DNA from: an uncultured Bacteroidota bacterium
Lineage (GTDB): Bacteria > Bacteroidota > Bacteroidia > Chitinophagales > Saprospiraceae
DNA length: 46,555 nt
Direction of reading: 5' to 3'
NCBI GenBank assembly: GCA_903933805.1
Contig: CAIZLM010000115.1
Coordinates: forward strand, 1-46,555
Part shown: one piece after another, positions 39,811 through 46,555 of the stretch
Numbering within the stretch: position 1 is the stretch's first letter
Layout of the letters: every line of letters starts with the position of its first letter
Program-made: the position numbers and the translations under genes
Notes under the pieces: generated by a model
What the model saw: only the letters and a program-made list of their open reading frames with translations
Databases searched by the model: none
What the model was told of the DNA's origin: nothing

Positions 39811-39847
39811 TTTTTGACAGCCTAAACATTTAATTAGATGTCAAAAA
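39811..39847. promoter_or_regulatory. Inverted repeat upstream of hsp20
   Basis: TTTTTGACA (39811-39819) and TGTCAAAAA (39839-39847) form a perfect 9-bp inverted repeat with a 19-nt spacer, about 115 bp upstream of the hsp20 start. It could be an operator or a weak terminator; it is not the CIRCE sequence. Nothing else is recognised in 39698-39967. Confidence 0.25.
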
Positions 39848-39967
39848 GTCATGCATTGATAATACGAAATGCCATTTTGGCATATACACTTTTCGGACGT
39901 ATGGGATTGGTCGGCGGGTATTTCACAGCGTGCCATTTAACGTAAAAAAAAACCGTACTTTGTATCC

Positions 39968-40789
39968 ATGAATCATTGGATCTTAACAACACGATTTGTC
40001 TTGTTCCTGGTGGGTTGGGTGGGGTACTTGTCGGCCCAAGCGCCTGATAGCATGCATTTCCAGCGGTCAATTTCTGTCGATGCCACCTTCGTCACGAGCG
40101 ACAACCTTGCCAATACGTATCTCATAACCGCTGCCAATGCTGTTGTAAAATTGGATTCTGTGGGTGGGAAAGTGGCATCCTATACCAACAATCGCCTTGG
40201 ACGAGCAGCGGCGCTTGATGCCACCAATCCCTTGAAGCTGCTGGTATGGTACCCGGACTTCCAAACAGCGGTGGTCTTGGACAGAACCCTCACTGAACTG
40301 GGGCGCCTTTCTTTGGCGGCGGTGGGCCTGTACGCCGTTCGAGCTGTTGCCATGGCTTTTGATGGAAACATTTGGGTGTATGACGATGTACGGTCCAAGG
40401 CGTTGAAAATCCGCCTCGATGGTGCTGTATTGCTTGAAAGCCCTCCCCTTCAGGGGTATTTCCCCGGCCGTTTTGCGGTCGCGAAAATTCGGGACAGCGG
40501 GCAGCGGGTCTATCTGAACGACCCTGAGAGCGGTCTGTGCGTGCTCGATCAATATGCCAATTTGGACAATCTGTACAACGCTTTTCGTCTGATTGACATA
40601 GATACCGATGGTGCTTGGCTGCTATGCTTGGAAAAGGACCGGTTGTATTTTCGACATCAGTTGGATATGCGCTTGTGGAGTGTACCGCTGCCGCCCGCAG
40701 CCCGCGTGCCCGAAACGGGCATCTGGCTGTGTAAGCATGGCCTGTTTTTGCAGCGCGGACGAGCGTTGGAGCAATACTCCTGGGACTAG
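39968..40789 (+). CDS. Secreted beta-propeller-like protein of unknown function
   Basis: 273 residues with a signal peptide (ends near GYLSAQ). The rest is beta-strand-rich with a repeated pattern suggestive of a beta-propeller (NTYLITAANAVVKLDSVGGK, DGNIWVYDDVRSKALKIRLDG, DGAWLLCLEKDRLYFRHQ). No catalytic motif and no sorting domain. Its TAG stop (40787-40789) shares its last base with the first base of inverted-repeat element K, so the natural C-terminus may have been changed by the insertion. It stands alone, convergent with pdxH. Confidence 0.7.
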   Translation: MNHWILTTRFVLFLVGWVGYLSAQAPDSMHFQRSISVDATFVTSDNLANTYLITAANAVVKLDSVGGKVASYTNNRLGRAAALDATNPLKLLVWYPDFQTAVVLDRTLTELGRLSLAAVGLYAVRAVAMAFDGNIWVYDDVRSKALKIRLDGAVLLESPPLQGYFPGRFAVAKIRDSGQRVYLNDPESGLCVLDQYANLDNLYNAFRLIDIDTDGAWLLCLEKDRLYFRHQLDMRLWSVPLPPAARVPETGIWLCKHGLFLQRGRALEQYSWD

Positions 40790-40945
40790 TGCCGCGTCCA
40801 GTCAATGGCTCATGCCTGTGGTGGTCCAATTTTTCCGTCCTCTGCGTTGTTCGTCGGTTACAATATCCCGTATTGAGCCCTCCTCACGCCTTGATGAAGG
40901 AAAAGTTTGCCTCCCCAATTCATGGGCCATTACTGGACACGGCAC
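40789..40945 (-). mobile_element. Inverted-repeat element family 2, complete copy K
   Basis: 157 bp with imperfect terminal inverted repeats of about 26 bp: GTGCCGCGTCCAGTCAATGG on the left and GTGCCGTGTCCAGTAATGGC as the reverse complement of the right end. About 106 bp match truncated copy J at 31596-31701. No full transposase gene is present. It fills nearly all of the 166 bp between the stop codons of the propeller-like gene and pdxH. Confidence 0.75.
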
Positions 40946-40955
40946 ACAACATGCA

Positions 40956-41600
40956 CTAGGGCGCCAATCGCTCGATATGCCATTGGTTGCCTTCCAGGGT
41001 GTATGCCACGCGATCATGCAGGCGGCTCTCACGGCCTTGCCAGAATTCAAACCAAACGGGGGCCAGGCGGAAACCGCCCCAGAAAGGCGGAATGGGCAGC
41101 GGCGATACGCCGTCAAATTCCAATACACGCGCTGCTTGGCTGGCTTCCAGCACACCTCGAGCGCTGATTTTGCGGCTTTGTGGGCTTGCCCAAGCGCCGA
41201 TTTGGCTTTCCCGAGGGCGACTTTGAAAGTACTCCAGCGATTCTTCGGCACTGGTCTTTACCACGGTCCCTTCCATTCGAATTTGGCGCTGGAGGTCGAG
41301 CCAGGTAAATAAAATGGCGCCATTGGGGTTGGATATCAATTCTACCCCTTTGCGACTTTCGTAGTTGGTGTAAAATACAAATCCTTGATGGTCAAATCCT
41401 TTCAGCAATACAGTCCGTACACTTGGGCGCCCTGCAAGGTTGGTCGTGGCAAGCGAAAAAGCATTGGGCTCCAAGACCTGACTTTGTAGGGCCTCGTCAA
41501 ACCACAGGCCAAACTGATCAAATGGATTGGCTGCAACGTCTGCCTCAGACAGGGATTGTAGGGCATAGTTTTGGCGGAGTGCGGCAATATTGGTCAACAT
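40956..41600 (-). CDS. pdxH: Pyridoxamine 5'-phosphate oxidase
   Basis: 214 residues from the ATG at 41600, the usual length; a longer frame to 41717 would add 39 residues without family similarity and overlaps a repeat remnant. PdxH blocks: RTVLLKGFDHQGFVFYTNYE, SRKGVELISNPNGAILFTWL, LQRQIRMEGTVVKTS, SRPRESQIGAWASPQS and the C-terminal RLAP. It uses FMN and oxygen to turn pyridoxamine- or pyridoxine-5'-phosphate into pyridoxal-5'-phosphate, in the cytoplasm. Single gene, divergent from metK. Confidence 0.96.
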   Translation of the reverse strand: MLTNIAALRQNYALQSLSEADVAANPFDQFGLWFDEALQSQVLEPNAFSLATTNLAGRPSVRTVLLKGFDHQGFVFYTNYESRKGVELISNPNGAILFTWLDLQRQIRMEGTVVKTSAEESLEYFQSRPRESQIGAWASPQSRKISARGVLEASQAARVLEFDGVSPLPIPPFWGGFRLAPVWFEFWQGRESRLHDRVAYTLEGNQWHIERLAP

Positions 41601-41715
41601 GTGTGCGTCGTATAAACGGTGAATAAATCGTGTGTTTCTTTTTGGATAATTTGGTTGAGCGTATGTTGGGGACTTCTTTACCGGGTCAAGTGCGATCCTT
41701 TTTTTGCCATTTTTC

Positions 41716-41753
41716 ACCTTTTTGGCCCAAACAGCGTACCATCTGACCAGTTA
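41716..41753 (-). mobile_element. Family 1 remnant, degraded (copy H)
   Basis: TTTTTGGCCCAAACAGCGTA followed by CCATCTGACCAGTTAA corresponds, with several mismatches, to the right end of copies D-F. The left part is not recognisable. It lies in the pdxH-metK intergenic region. The remaining metK leader (41787-41878) shows no riboswitch I can recognise. Confidence 0.4.
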
Positions 41754-41878
41754 AACTTTTTTTAAGCCAAGGAAAACCTACCTTTACCCCGCAAAATTCG
41801 GCATGCCCCGCCGTATTAACGCTGTAAGGGTATCCCTTATTTACAAAAACTCAACATTCATAATTCATCTATTCATCA

Positions 41879-43135
41879 ATGGCATACCTATTTACCTCAG
41901 AGTCTGTTTCCGAAGGACACCCGGATAAAGTGGCCGACCAAATCAGCGACGCTATTCTCGATGCTTTTCTCCGCCAGGATCCCAATGCTAAAGTCGCTTG
42001 CGAAACACTGGTGACCACCGGTCTTGTGGTCGTAGCAGGTGAAGTGCGCTCTGCTGCCTATGTGGACGTACAAGAAGCCGCTCGCAGTACCATTGAACGC
42101 ATCGGCTACACCAAAGCCGAATACCAGTTTGATGCCAAATCCTGCGGCATTCTTTCTGCCATTCACGAACAAAGTGCTGACATCGCCCAAGGGGTTGATG
42201 TGGGTAAAAAAGAAGAAGAACAAGGCGCTGGTGACCAAGGTATGATGTTTGGATACGCCACCAACGAAACGGAAAATTATATGCCGCTGGCCCTCGATTT
42301 GGCACACTTGCTGCTGCGCGAACTGGCAGCGATCCGCAAGGAGGGCAAACAAATGAAATACCTGCGTCCAGATGCCAAAAGCCAGGTGACCATCGAATAC
42401 ACGGACAAGCATGTGCCCAAAAAAATTGACACCATCGTCATCTCTACTCAACACGACGACTTTGATGAAGATACCCGTATGCTGGCCAAAATCGCATCGG
42501 ATGTGCAAAGGGTACTCATTCCCCGTGTGAAAAAACTGCTGCCTGCCCGGGAAGCACGCCTCTTTACCAGTGAAATCAAATACCACATCAACCCAACCGG
42601 TAAATTCGTCATCGGTGGACCGCACGGCGATACCGGCCTCACCGGACGTAAAATTATTGTGGATACCTATGGCGGAAAAGGCGCCCACGGCGGCGGCGCT
42701 TTCTCCGGTAAAGATCCCTCTAAAGTGGATCGGTCGGCAGCCTACGCCACCCGACACATTGCCAAAAACCTCGTCGCCAGTGGCCTTTGTAGCCAGGTGC
42801 TCGTACAGGTAGCCTATGCCATTGGGGTCGCTGAACCAGTCGGACTGTATGTCAATACCTACGGATCCTGTAAAATAAAGGGCATCTCCGATGGCGATAT
42901 CGCCCAAAAACTGCACGAAGTGTTCGATCTGCGCCCGGCAGCTATTGTACGCCGCTTCGGCCTGAAAAACCCGATTTTTTCCGAAACAGCCGCTTATGGC
43001 CACTTTGGACGGGTGCCAGAGAAAAAAACCGTCATGATTGGCCTCAACGGCGACGCCAAACCCGTGGAAGTGGAAACCTTTACGTGGGAAAAATTAGACG
43101 CCGTGGATGATGTGAAAAAAGCCTTCGGAATCTGA
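41879..43135 (+). CDS. metK: S-adenosylmethionine synthetase
   Basis: 418 residues. All MetK signatures are present: [56 protein letters not shown], the P-loop-like [18 protein letters not shown] and [20 protein letters not shown]. It makes SAM from methionine and ATP, with Mg and K, as a cytoplasmic tetramer. It is about 30 residues longer than the Escherichia coli enzyme (384), which is usual in Bacteroidota. A TACCTTTA box at 41779-41786 may be part of its promoter. It is followed by a clear terminator. Confidence 0.98.
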   Translation: MAYLFTSESVSEGHPDKVADQISDAILDAFLRQDPNAKVACETLVTTGLVVVAGEVRSAAYVDVQEAARSTIERIGYTKAEYQFDAKSCGILSAIHEQSADIAQGVDVGKKEEEQGAGDQGMMFGYATNETENYMPLALDLAHLLLRELAAIRKEGKQMKYLRPDAKSQVTIEYTDKHVPKKIDTIVISTQHDDFDEDTRMLAKIASDVQRVLIPRVKKLLPAREARLFTSEIKYHINPTGKFVIGGPHGDTGLTGRKIIVDTYGGKGAHGGGAFSGKDPSKVDRSAAYATRHIAKNLVASGLCSQVLVQVAYAIGVAEPVGLYVNTYGSCKIKGISDGDIAQKLHEVFDLRPAAIVRRFGLKNPIFSETAAYGHFGRVPEKKTVMIGLNGDAKPVEVETFTWEKLDAVDDVKKAFGI

Positions 43136-43191
43136 TCATACTGCCCCGCAGTTGTCCATCAACCTGCTTTTCTTCCCAATTGAAGTGATAC

Positions 43192-43222
43192 GCCACCCCA
43201 AAATGCTGGGGTGGCTTTTTTT
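43192..43222 (+). terminator. Rho-independent terminator of metK
   Basis: A perfect 9-bp stem GCCACCCCA (43192-43200) / TGGGGTGGC (43207-43215) with a 6-nt loop and seven T's, 56 nt after the metK stop. The T-tract is shared with a half copy of mobile family 1. Confidence 0.85.
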
Positions 43223-43251
43223 GTCTCAGACGCGACCACCCAACCAGTTAC
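43216..43251 (+). mobile_element. Family 1 remnant, right half (copy I)
   Basis: The sequence from the T-tract through GTCTCAGACGCGACCAC to CCAACCAGTTAC matches the right end of copies A and B. The left half is absent and its place is taken by the metK terminator stem. It lies between convergent metK and acyltransferase genes. Confidence 0.55.
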
Positions 43252-43278
43252 CTATTTTTTTGCTGCTCCACGCATCAC

Positions 43279-44406
43279 CTACGTGGTTGCCCGTTTCTTT
43301 AATTTCAAAAAGGGTTGCTCTATCAGTATCCAACTTACCCGAGCCAGCAGGTACGTGCCAGCAAAAGCCAGCAAGATAAAGATGGTCTGCCCCAACACCG
43401 GCGGAAGTCCGCTTTCCAGCAAACGGACGCCAAATCCGTTCCGCCAAGTGTACTCAAACATGTGGTGGAATACATAAAGCCCATAGCTGTATTGGCCCAT
43501 GTGCTGCAAAAATTTATTCTCGCACACACGGCGCGTGATGGCGCGTGGGTGCGGGTTGAGCGCCAGGAACAACAAGGCCGCAAACAGTATGGCCGAAAGG
43601 GTATAAAGGCTTTGCTTGGTGCCGCTGATAAAGTTGTCGAAGACCATCAAGCCTGCCCCCACAAAAAGAACCCTTGCTATCCAATTGTGGTAGGGTAGCT
43701 TTTGCAGCCACTCCAGTCGAAGTGCTACCGCCAGAAAACTGCCCGCAGCAAGCCCATCCATCCGGCAAAAAGGCAAAGTGTACGACGATATGGAGAGTTT
43801 TGTGCCGACCATATCGTCGGTCAGGTGGCGCAATCCGGTTCCCATGCAAATCAGGATGAGGCACAGTATCGCCAGCGAACGCATGGGCACGTACCGCACA
43901 ATCAACGGCCAAAACAAGTAGAACTGCTCCTCTATGGCCAAAGACCACAGGTGGTTCAGGTTGAAAATGTGGCTGTGGTAGAGGTAGTCGTTCTTTAAAC
44001 CCATGGCAATGTTGGGTGTGAACGTGAAAAACCAGACAAAAGCATCGTACCCCTGCAACCGTTCCGGTGCTCGCTCGACCAACAGGATGGTAAGCCACGT
44101 GACCACCACCACGAAATAGTAAAGGGGGAGGATGCGCAGGGCCCGCCGGCGGTAAAAATTGCGCCAGTAATGCGCGTTCCGTTTAGAATCAAGCAAAATA
44201 CCGGTGATCAAAAAACCCGACAACACGAAAAAAAGATCGACACCGATCCACCCGAATTGGGTGATGAAATAGACCCGTTCATCCTGAAAATAGCCGCGCA
44301 ACATAAAATGACTCATCAATACCAGCAAGATAGCAATGCCCCGCACGCCGTCGAGTGCCGGAAGGTGGCCGCGAAAATAAATGGTATCTTGCTCCTGCGT
44401 ATTCAT
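43279..44406 (-). CDS. Acyltransferase family 3 membrane protein (OafA/YrhL type)
   Basis: 375 residues, about ten membrane helices. The first helix region has the conserved PALDGVRGIAILLVLMSH with the catalytic-site histidine, then LDSKRNAHYWRNFYRRRALR (the R/K-rich loop of the family) and LWSLAIEEQFYLFWPL. Such enzymes transfer acetyl or other acyl groups to cell-surface sugars, for example O-antigen or peptidoglycan, across the inner membrane. It lacks the extracytoplasmic SGNH domain of the longer OafA form. It follows the HlyD-like gene by 22 nt on the minus strand and may be cotranscribed. The acceptor is unknown. Confidence 0.92.
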   Translation of the reverse strand: MNTQEQDTIYFRGHLPALDGVRGIAILLVLMSHFMLRGYFQDERVYFITQFGWIGVDLFFVLSGFLITGILLDSKRNAHYWRNFYRRRALRILPLYYFVVVVTWLTILLVERAPERLQGYDAFVWFFTFTPNIAMGLKNDYLYHSHIFNLNHLWSLAIEEQFYLFWPLIVRYVPMRSLAILCLILICMGTGLRHLTDDMVGTKLSISSYTLPFCRMDGLAAGSFLAVALRLEWLQKLPYHNWIARVLFVGAGLMVFDNFISGTKQSLYTLSAILFAALLFLALNPHPRAITRRVCENKFLQHMGQYSYGLYVFHHMFEYTWRNGFGVRLLESGLPPVLGQTIFILLAFAGTYLLARVSWILIEQPFLKLKKRATT

Positions 44407-44428
44407 GGATATCGGTACATCAAACGGG

Positions 44429-45496
44429 TTAGTTTTTTCGGATTACCTGGACGCGCGCACCACTGCTGAGGCTCAGCTGTCCAGTGAGGACGACCGCATC
44501 GTGCGGCAATAACCCGCCAACGACTTCTACTTTGTCGCCGTAGAGCCCCCCAAGGGTGATGGGACGCAATTCCGCAAGGGAATCTTGCACCACCACAAAT
44601 ACCTTTGGATCCTGCAGACTGCCCGAAATCGTTTTCCGCGGTATCGTCAGACCCTGGCGGTTGGCGTTGAACGTAAACGCTGCCTTGGCGTGCATGCCCC
44701 CGCGCAGGGGCGCAGATTTTGGGTTGATGACCTCTATTTCAATATCGTAGGTGAATGCGTTGTCTGCCCGAAGCCCAATGTTGGTGACTTTGCCGGGGAT
44801 GTTGGCGCCGGGGTACACATCCGCAACCACACGCACCAATTGGCCCTTTTGCACATTCAGCACGTCCCGCTCGGTGACTTTCACCATGAGGAAGAGTTTC
44901 TCCAGGTTGGTCATCTGCCCGACCTGAATGCCGGGCCCAATGACACTGCCCCGTTCGATGAACCGCAAGCCCAGGGTGCCGGTCATGGGCGCTTTGATGC
45001 TGGTGTTGGCGATTTGCTTTTTAAGTCCCTTCTCCTTGGCCTCCGCAGACAGGATGCCCAGTTGCAGGTCTTCAATTTTGTTTTTGGGTGCGGCCTCTCC
45101 TTCAATAAGGTTGGCGATGCGCTCTTGGTCCTTGCGCAGTTTGGCAAGGTTGGCTTGGGTTGCGTCCAGTTCGATGCGCAGCAGCTCATCGTCCACCTTG
45201 GCAATGACCTCGCCTTCACTCACCCATTCACCCTTGTTTTTAAAGACCTCCAGAACCCGACCTGCTGTTTCAGAAATAATGAACATTTCTTTGGCCGGCA
45301 GGAATATTCCGTCGGCTTCCAGGTGGTTGGCGAGGGTTTCCAGTTTGGGTTCTATGACCTCAACGGGAACGAATGCTCGGGTAATTTTGGAGAGTTGGGC
45401 CTCTTTTTCCAATTCTTTTTTGTTGGACGAAAGTTTCCAAATCGTGAGCGCCACGATGACAGCGAGTGTTAACCAAAGGTAGATCCTGTTGCGCAT
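44429..45496 (-). CDS. RND-type periplasmic adaptor (HlyD/AcrA family)
   Basis: 355 residues. N-terminal membrane anchor (IYLWLTLAVIVALTIW), then a lipoyl/barrel-sandwich domain (FIISETAGRVLEVFKNKGEW ... NTSIKAPMTGTLGLRFIERG) split by a coiled-coil hairpin (LDATQANLAKLRKDQERIAN), a beta-barrel (MTNLEKLFLMVKVTERDVLN) and a membrane-proximal domain at the C-terminus (GGLLPHDAVVLTGQLSLSSG). It would link an inner-membrane RND pump to an outer-membrane channel. No pump or TolC-like gene is adjacent: upstream lies a plus-strand gene and downstream an acyltransferase, so it is an orphan within this window. Confidence 0.93.
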   Translation of the reverse strand: MRNRIYLWLTLAVIVALTIWKLSSNKKELEKEAQLSKITRAFVPVEVIEPKLETLANHLEADGIFLPAKEMFIISETAGRVLEVFKNKGEWVSEGEVIAKVDDELLRIELDATQANLAKLRKDQERIANLIEGEAAPKNKIEDLQLGILSAEAKEKGLKKQIANTSIKAPMTGTLGLRFIERGSVIGPGIQVGQMTNLEKLFLMVKVTERDVLNVQKGQLVRVVADVYPGANIPGKVTNIGLRADNAFTYDIEIEVINPKSAPLRGGMHAKAAFTFNANRQGLTIPRKTISGSLQDPKVFVVVQDSLAELRPITLGGLYGDKVEVVGGLLPHDAVVLTGQLSLSSGARVQVIRKN

Positions 45497-45564
45497 ACCA
45501 GAGTTGATTGATCGCCTCCCCCAACGGGGTGAAGCGCCACAAAAATACGCAAAGCAAAGGCGGT

Positions 45565-45596
45565 TTTGATCAACTGATTTTGTCGATGTACTTTTG
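45565..45596 (+). promoter_or_regulatory. Promoter of the TrpF-like gene
   Basis: TTTG (45565-45568), 20 nt, then TACTTTTG (45589-45596) match the Bacteroidota pattern. The start near 45604 gives a leader of about 42 nt and supports ATG 45646 over the upstream open frame. Confidence 0.55.
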
Positions 45597-45645
45597 TGGG
45601 GTCAGTCGCGGCATTTTGGCATGCTTCGCGCGGCAAAGATTCCCC

Positions 45646-46260
45646 ATGTTACTCAAAGCTTCCAGCGTCACCAACCTCACAGACGCCCGCTATTATGCGG
45701 CAAAAGAGGTTGATTATCTTGGTTTTAACCTTGAAGAGGGCACAGAAGGCTTCCTCGACCCGGTGTATATGAAGGCCATCCGAGAATGGGTGACAGGTCC
45801 TTTTATCACGGGTGAATTTTCACGGTCGCCAGTCGCCCACGTGGCCGCCGCCGCAGAATTTTTTGGACTGGACGTGGTTCAGTTGTCGGCAGAACACCAC
45901 CTCGACCACCTCGCAGACCTCCGCAGCTTGGATATTTTGCTGCACGTACAGGCATCCGCTGACATGGCATCCCTGGAGCAGGTGTTCCACACAGCATCGC
46001 CTTTTGTGTCGTGTTTCATCCTTGATTGCTCCAACATAGACCACTGCGAGCCGCTGCTGTACCACAACAAGGCATCCTGGAACGCGCTGCTGGGCCTTCG
46101 TCCCACCCTGCTACAAGCCAACCTGTTGGCAGGACCAATATCAGCATTGTTTCAACAACTGGATTTTGCCGGGCTCAGTTTGGTCGGGGGAGAAGAAGAA
46201 CGGGTGGGCGTGAAGTCCTTTGACCAAATCGAAGAGATTTTAGAGGCGATAGGGCGGTAG
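45646..46260 (+). CDS. Phosphoribosylanthranilate isomerase-like protein (TrpF homologue)
   Basis: 204 residues from ATG 45646; an open frame to 45508 precedes the predicted promoter and is rejected. TIM-barrel with the TrpF layout: KASSVTNLTDARYYAAKEVD at strand 1, GFNLEEGTEGF, VVQLSAEHH (family VQLHG), SCFILDCSN (the strand holding the acid Asp in TrpF) and GLSLVGGEEERVGVKSFDQI at the phosphate-binding end. In true TrpF strand 1 reads K(I/V)CG(I/L)T with the general-base cysteine; here that position is serine and the Gly is also changed, so isomerase activity is doubtful. No tryptophan gene is adjacent. Such paralogues occur in Bacteroidota; role unknown. Confidence 0.75.
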   Translation: MLLKASSVTNLTDARYYAAKEVDYLGFNLEEGTEGFLDPVYMKAIREWVTGPFITGEFSRSPVAHVAAAAEFFGLDVVQLSAEHHLDHLADLRSLDILLHVQASADMASLEQVFHTASPFVSCFILDCSNIDHCEPLLYHNKASWNALLGLRPTLLQANLLAGPISALFQQLDFAGLSLVGGEEERVGVKSFDQIEEILEAIGR

Positions 46261-46406
46261 GGCTTTGTGGGCATGCGGCCCCACCGTTGGAGTTCGCCAC
46301 AGGCCTTTCTGCCCGCTGGGGTTGGGTGAAAACGCCAACTGCGGCGGAGCATTGGTATTGAACTATGCTGTCCCTAAATTTTCGTTATTCACCAGTTACT
46401 TTATTT

Positions 46407-46555
46407 GTAACTGGTTAGGTGGCACGCTGTCTGGCCAAAAAAGACCCATTTTCCGCCATACTTCGCAGATTTTTTTGACCGTAGCGCTGCTACGGCCTAC
46501 AAAAATCCGCTTCGTCTGGCAAAAAATGGCCTCTTTTTTGTCTCAGACGCGACCA
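46407..46555 (+). mobile_element. MITE-like element family 1, copy G (long form, cut by window end)
   Basis: 149 visible bases from GTAACTGGTTAGGTGGCACG to the GTCTCAGACGCGACCA typical of the right arm; only the last ~15 bases fall outside the window. Central palindrome CCGTAGCGCTGCTACGG is identical to copy A. Seven bases upstream a lone CCAGTTAC (46392-46399) faces it. Nothing else is recognised in 46261-46406. Confidence 0.75.

Noticed and set aside
41787-41878. Possible SAM riboswitch in the metK leader
   Set aside because: Only one small hairpin (AAGGGTATCCCTT) is visible; no SAM-I, SAM-II or other known riboswitch core was recognised.

Overview
The window looks like a chromosomal segment of a Bacteroidota bacterium, plausibly of the Saprospiria/Chitinophagia side; the rank below phylum is inference. 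Supporting signs are a SusC/SusD pair, many lipoprotein signal peptides, a CotH protein with a C-terminal Por/type IX sorting domain, FG-GAP/ASPIC repeats, absence of strong Shine-Dalgarno sites, and several promoters of the Bacteroidota form TTTG-N19-20-TAnnTTTG. All calls were made by reading the sequence; no database search was run.

Layout. (1) 1-6306: five tightly packed plus-strand genes for an uncharacterised envelope-associated set: the C-terminal part of a HEAT-repeat protein (cut by the window start), a degenerate PLD-like/Ig-like protein beginning in the same frame directly after the previous stop, a DUF4407 membrane protein, a secreted protein of unknown family, and a GH18/YaaH-like lipoprotein with three C-terminal membrane helices. 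(2) 6646-22947: a polysaccharide utilisation locus: GntR/UTRA regulator, SusC, SusD, ROK sugar kinase, phosphomannose-isomerase-like protein with an extra N-terminal domain, sugar/H+ symporter, GH92 alpha-mannosidase, FG-GAP/ASPIC lipoprotein and a small lipoprotein. The set fits capture of alpha-mannosides, release and uptake of mannose, phosphorylation and conversion to fructose-6-P. (3) 23065-27822, minus strand: a CotH-kinase-family protein flanked by two homologous propeller-type lipoproteins. (4) 27905-31135: mannonate dehydratase, DUF4432 epimerase-like protein and an SMP-30 lactonase, a possible oxidative branch for mannose. (5) 31136-32466: gene-poor stretch with tRNA-Leu(CAG), two mobile repeats, a candidate small RNA and a long terminator hairpin. 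(6) 32467-46260: mostly household genes: site-2 protease, lipoprotein methyltransferase, O-antigen ligase/polymerase, rsmA, an alkyltransferase-like gene, rsmG, a membrane ECF-sigma-like/TPR protein, hsp20, pdxH, metK, an acyltransferase, an HlyD adaptor and a TrpF-like protein.

The strongest structural signal is a family of non-autonomous mobile elements at nine places. Their ends read GTAACTGGTTAG / CTAACCAGTTAC. They come as a long form (about 163 bp) and a short form (78 bp), and two copies carry perfect 8-bp target duplications. They sit between genes, in 3' UTRs, and at one gene's stop codon. A second, unrelated inverted-repeat element occurs twice. The ends and 8-bp duplications fit an IS66-type parent, which is not in this window.
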